Of a stretch of 64,000 nucleotides of DNA, positions 63,883 through 64,000 are shown in pieces. Both the position numbers and the translations under genes were made by a program. Location of the stretch: positions 3,782,001-3,846,000 of the forward strand of contig NZ_CP121261.1 in NCBI RefSeq assembly GCF_029637605.1. Direction: 5' to 3'. Position 1 is the first letter of the stretch; every line of letters begins with the position of its first letter. Origin of the DNA: Achromobacter spanius (GTDB lineage: Bacteria; Pseudomonadota; Gammaproteobacteria; Burkholderiales; Burkholderiaceae_B). Below the pieces are notes generated by a model. It searched no databases. It was not told the origin of the DNA and saw nothing but the letters and a program-made list of their open reading frames with translations.

Positions 63883-64000
63883 ACTCATGAACGTCTTGCG
63901 CGCATCGCCCGTCAATTTTTGATCGCCCGCCTTGGCGTTGCAGTCTTTCATTTTTTGCTGCTGCGGCGTCAGCGGCTTGCCGGATGACGTTGTCTCGCCT
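63865..64000 (-). CDS. psiF: PsiF-family protein, 3' part
   Basis: Partial minus-strand gene cut by the window edge; 44 codons and a TGA stop at 63865 are visible. The visible product ends in a PsiF repeat: MKDCNAKAGDQKLTGDARK, then TFMSTCLKG, with paired Cys as in the phosphate-starvation-inducible PsiF family. The first codons are missing. Its 3' end is the source of a 25-bp repeat that runs on beyond the stop. Confidence 0.8.
   Translation of the reverse strand, partial: GETTSSGKPLTPQQQKMKDCNAKAGDQKLTGDARKTFMSTCLKG

Overview
The window is a 64 kb piece of a GC-rich betaproteobacterial chromosome, most likely Achromobacter (Alcaligenaceae, Burkholderiales). The basis is an RND efflux operon with the AxyR-AxyABM layout, two Bug-type (TctC-like) periplasmic receptors, many LysR regulators, and catabolic operons for aromatic compounds. 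There are no rRNA or tRNA genes, no CRISPR array and no recognisable transposase or prophage. Most of it is metabolic and transport genes in tidy operons with ATGA-type overlaps.

Layout. 0.1-9.7 kb: an AI-2E family permease, the regulator and three genes of an RND pump (axyR, axyABM), and a small membrane protein. 9.7-18.6 kb: a LysR regulator divergent from a gentisate operon: gentisate dioxygenase, fumarylpyruvate hydrolase, maleylpyruvate isomerase, a chorismate-mutase-like protein, a Bug receptor, an FAD oxidoreductase, a 3-hydroxybenzoate 6-hydroxylase-like monooxygenase and a second, ABC-type receptor. 19-25.2 kb: a lone Bug receptor, a HigBA-like toxin-antitoxin pair with a frameshifted toxin, and the general L-amino-acid ABC transporter aapJQMP. 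25.5-29.7 kb: ftsEX, an orphan cheD with a repetitive tail, a 2'-5' RNA ligase-like gene and a 5'-nucleotidase. 29.7-44.8 kb: a catabolic island with a COG4091 protein, a GntR regulator and SDR, a Liv-type ABC transporter, another SDR, a fused E1 2-oxoacid dehydrogenase, a VOC protein, E2 and E3; its substrate is unknown. 45-54.6 kb: a LysR regulator, ilvD, LysR/GNAT/MFS, queC and ppc. 54.8-62.9 kb: 3-hydroxyacyl-CoA dehydrogenase, AtoE-like transporter and SDR, then an IclR regulator divergent from pcaIJ, catC, a YciI protein, pcaD and a cyclase. The right edge holds a repeat array and the end of a psiF-like gene.

The most striking feature outside the genes is a family of 65-67 bp imperfect palindromes (left end TGATGGGTT, right end ACCCATCCTACG). 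I count 18 copies. Read inward, each end of the element starts with a stop codon (TGA on one side, TAG on the other). In four genes (axyM, the gene at 9098, the LysR gene at 44951 and the cyclase at 61841) the gene's own stop codon is this terminal triplet of a copy; several other copies sit 5-8 bp from a stop. Six copies form a 122-bp-period tandem array at 62879-63555.

A second theme is short tandem duplication. Three arrays (27, 39 and 25 bp units) copy the 3' end or stop codon of a gene. Others lengthen proteins in frame (CheD tail, E2 linker, E3 insertion, RNA ligase loop). A third is regulatory: three 15-bp GTTC-N7-GAAC sites, two beside the IclR gene and one upstream of the 3-hydroxyacyl-CoA dehydrogenase, suggest that one IclR regulator controls both blocks.
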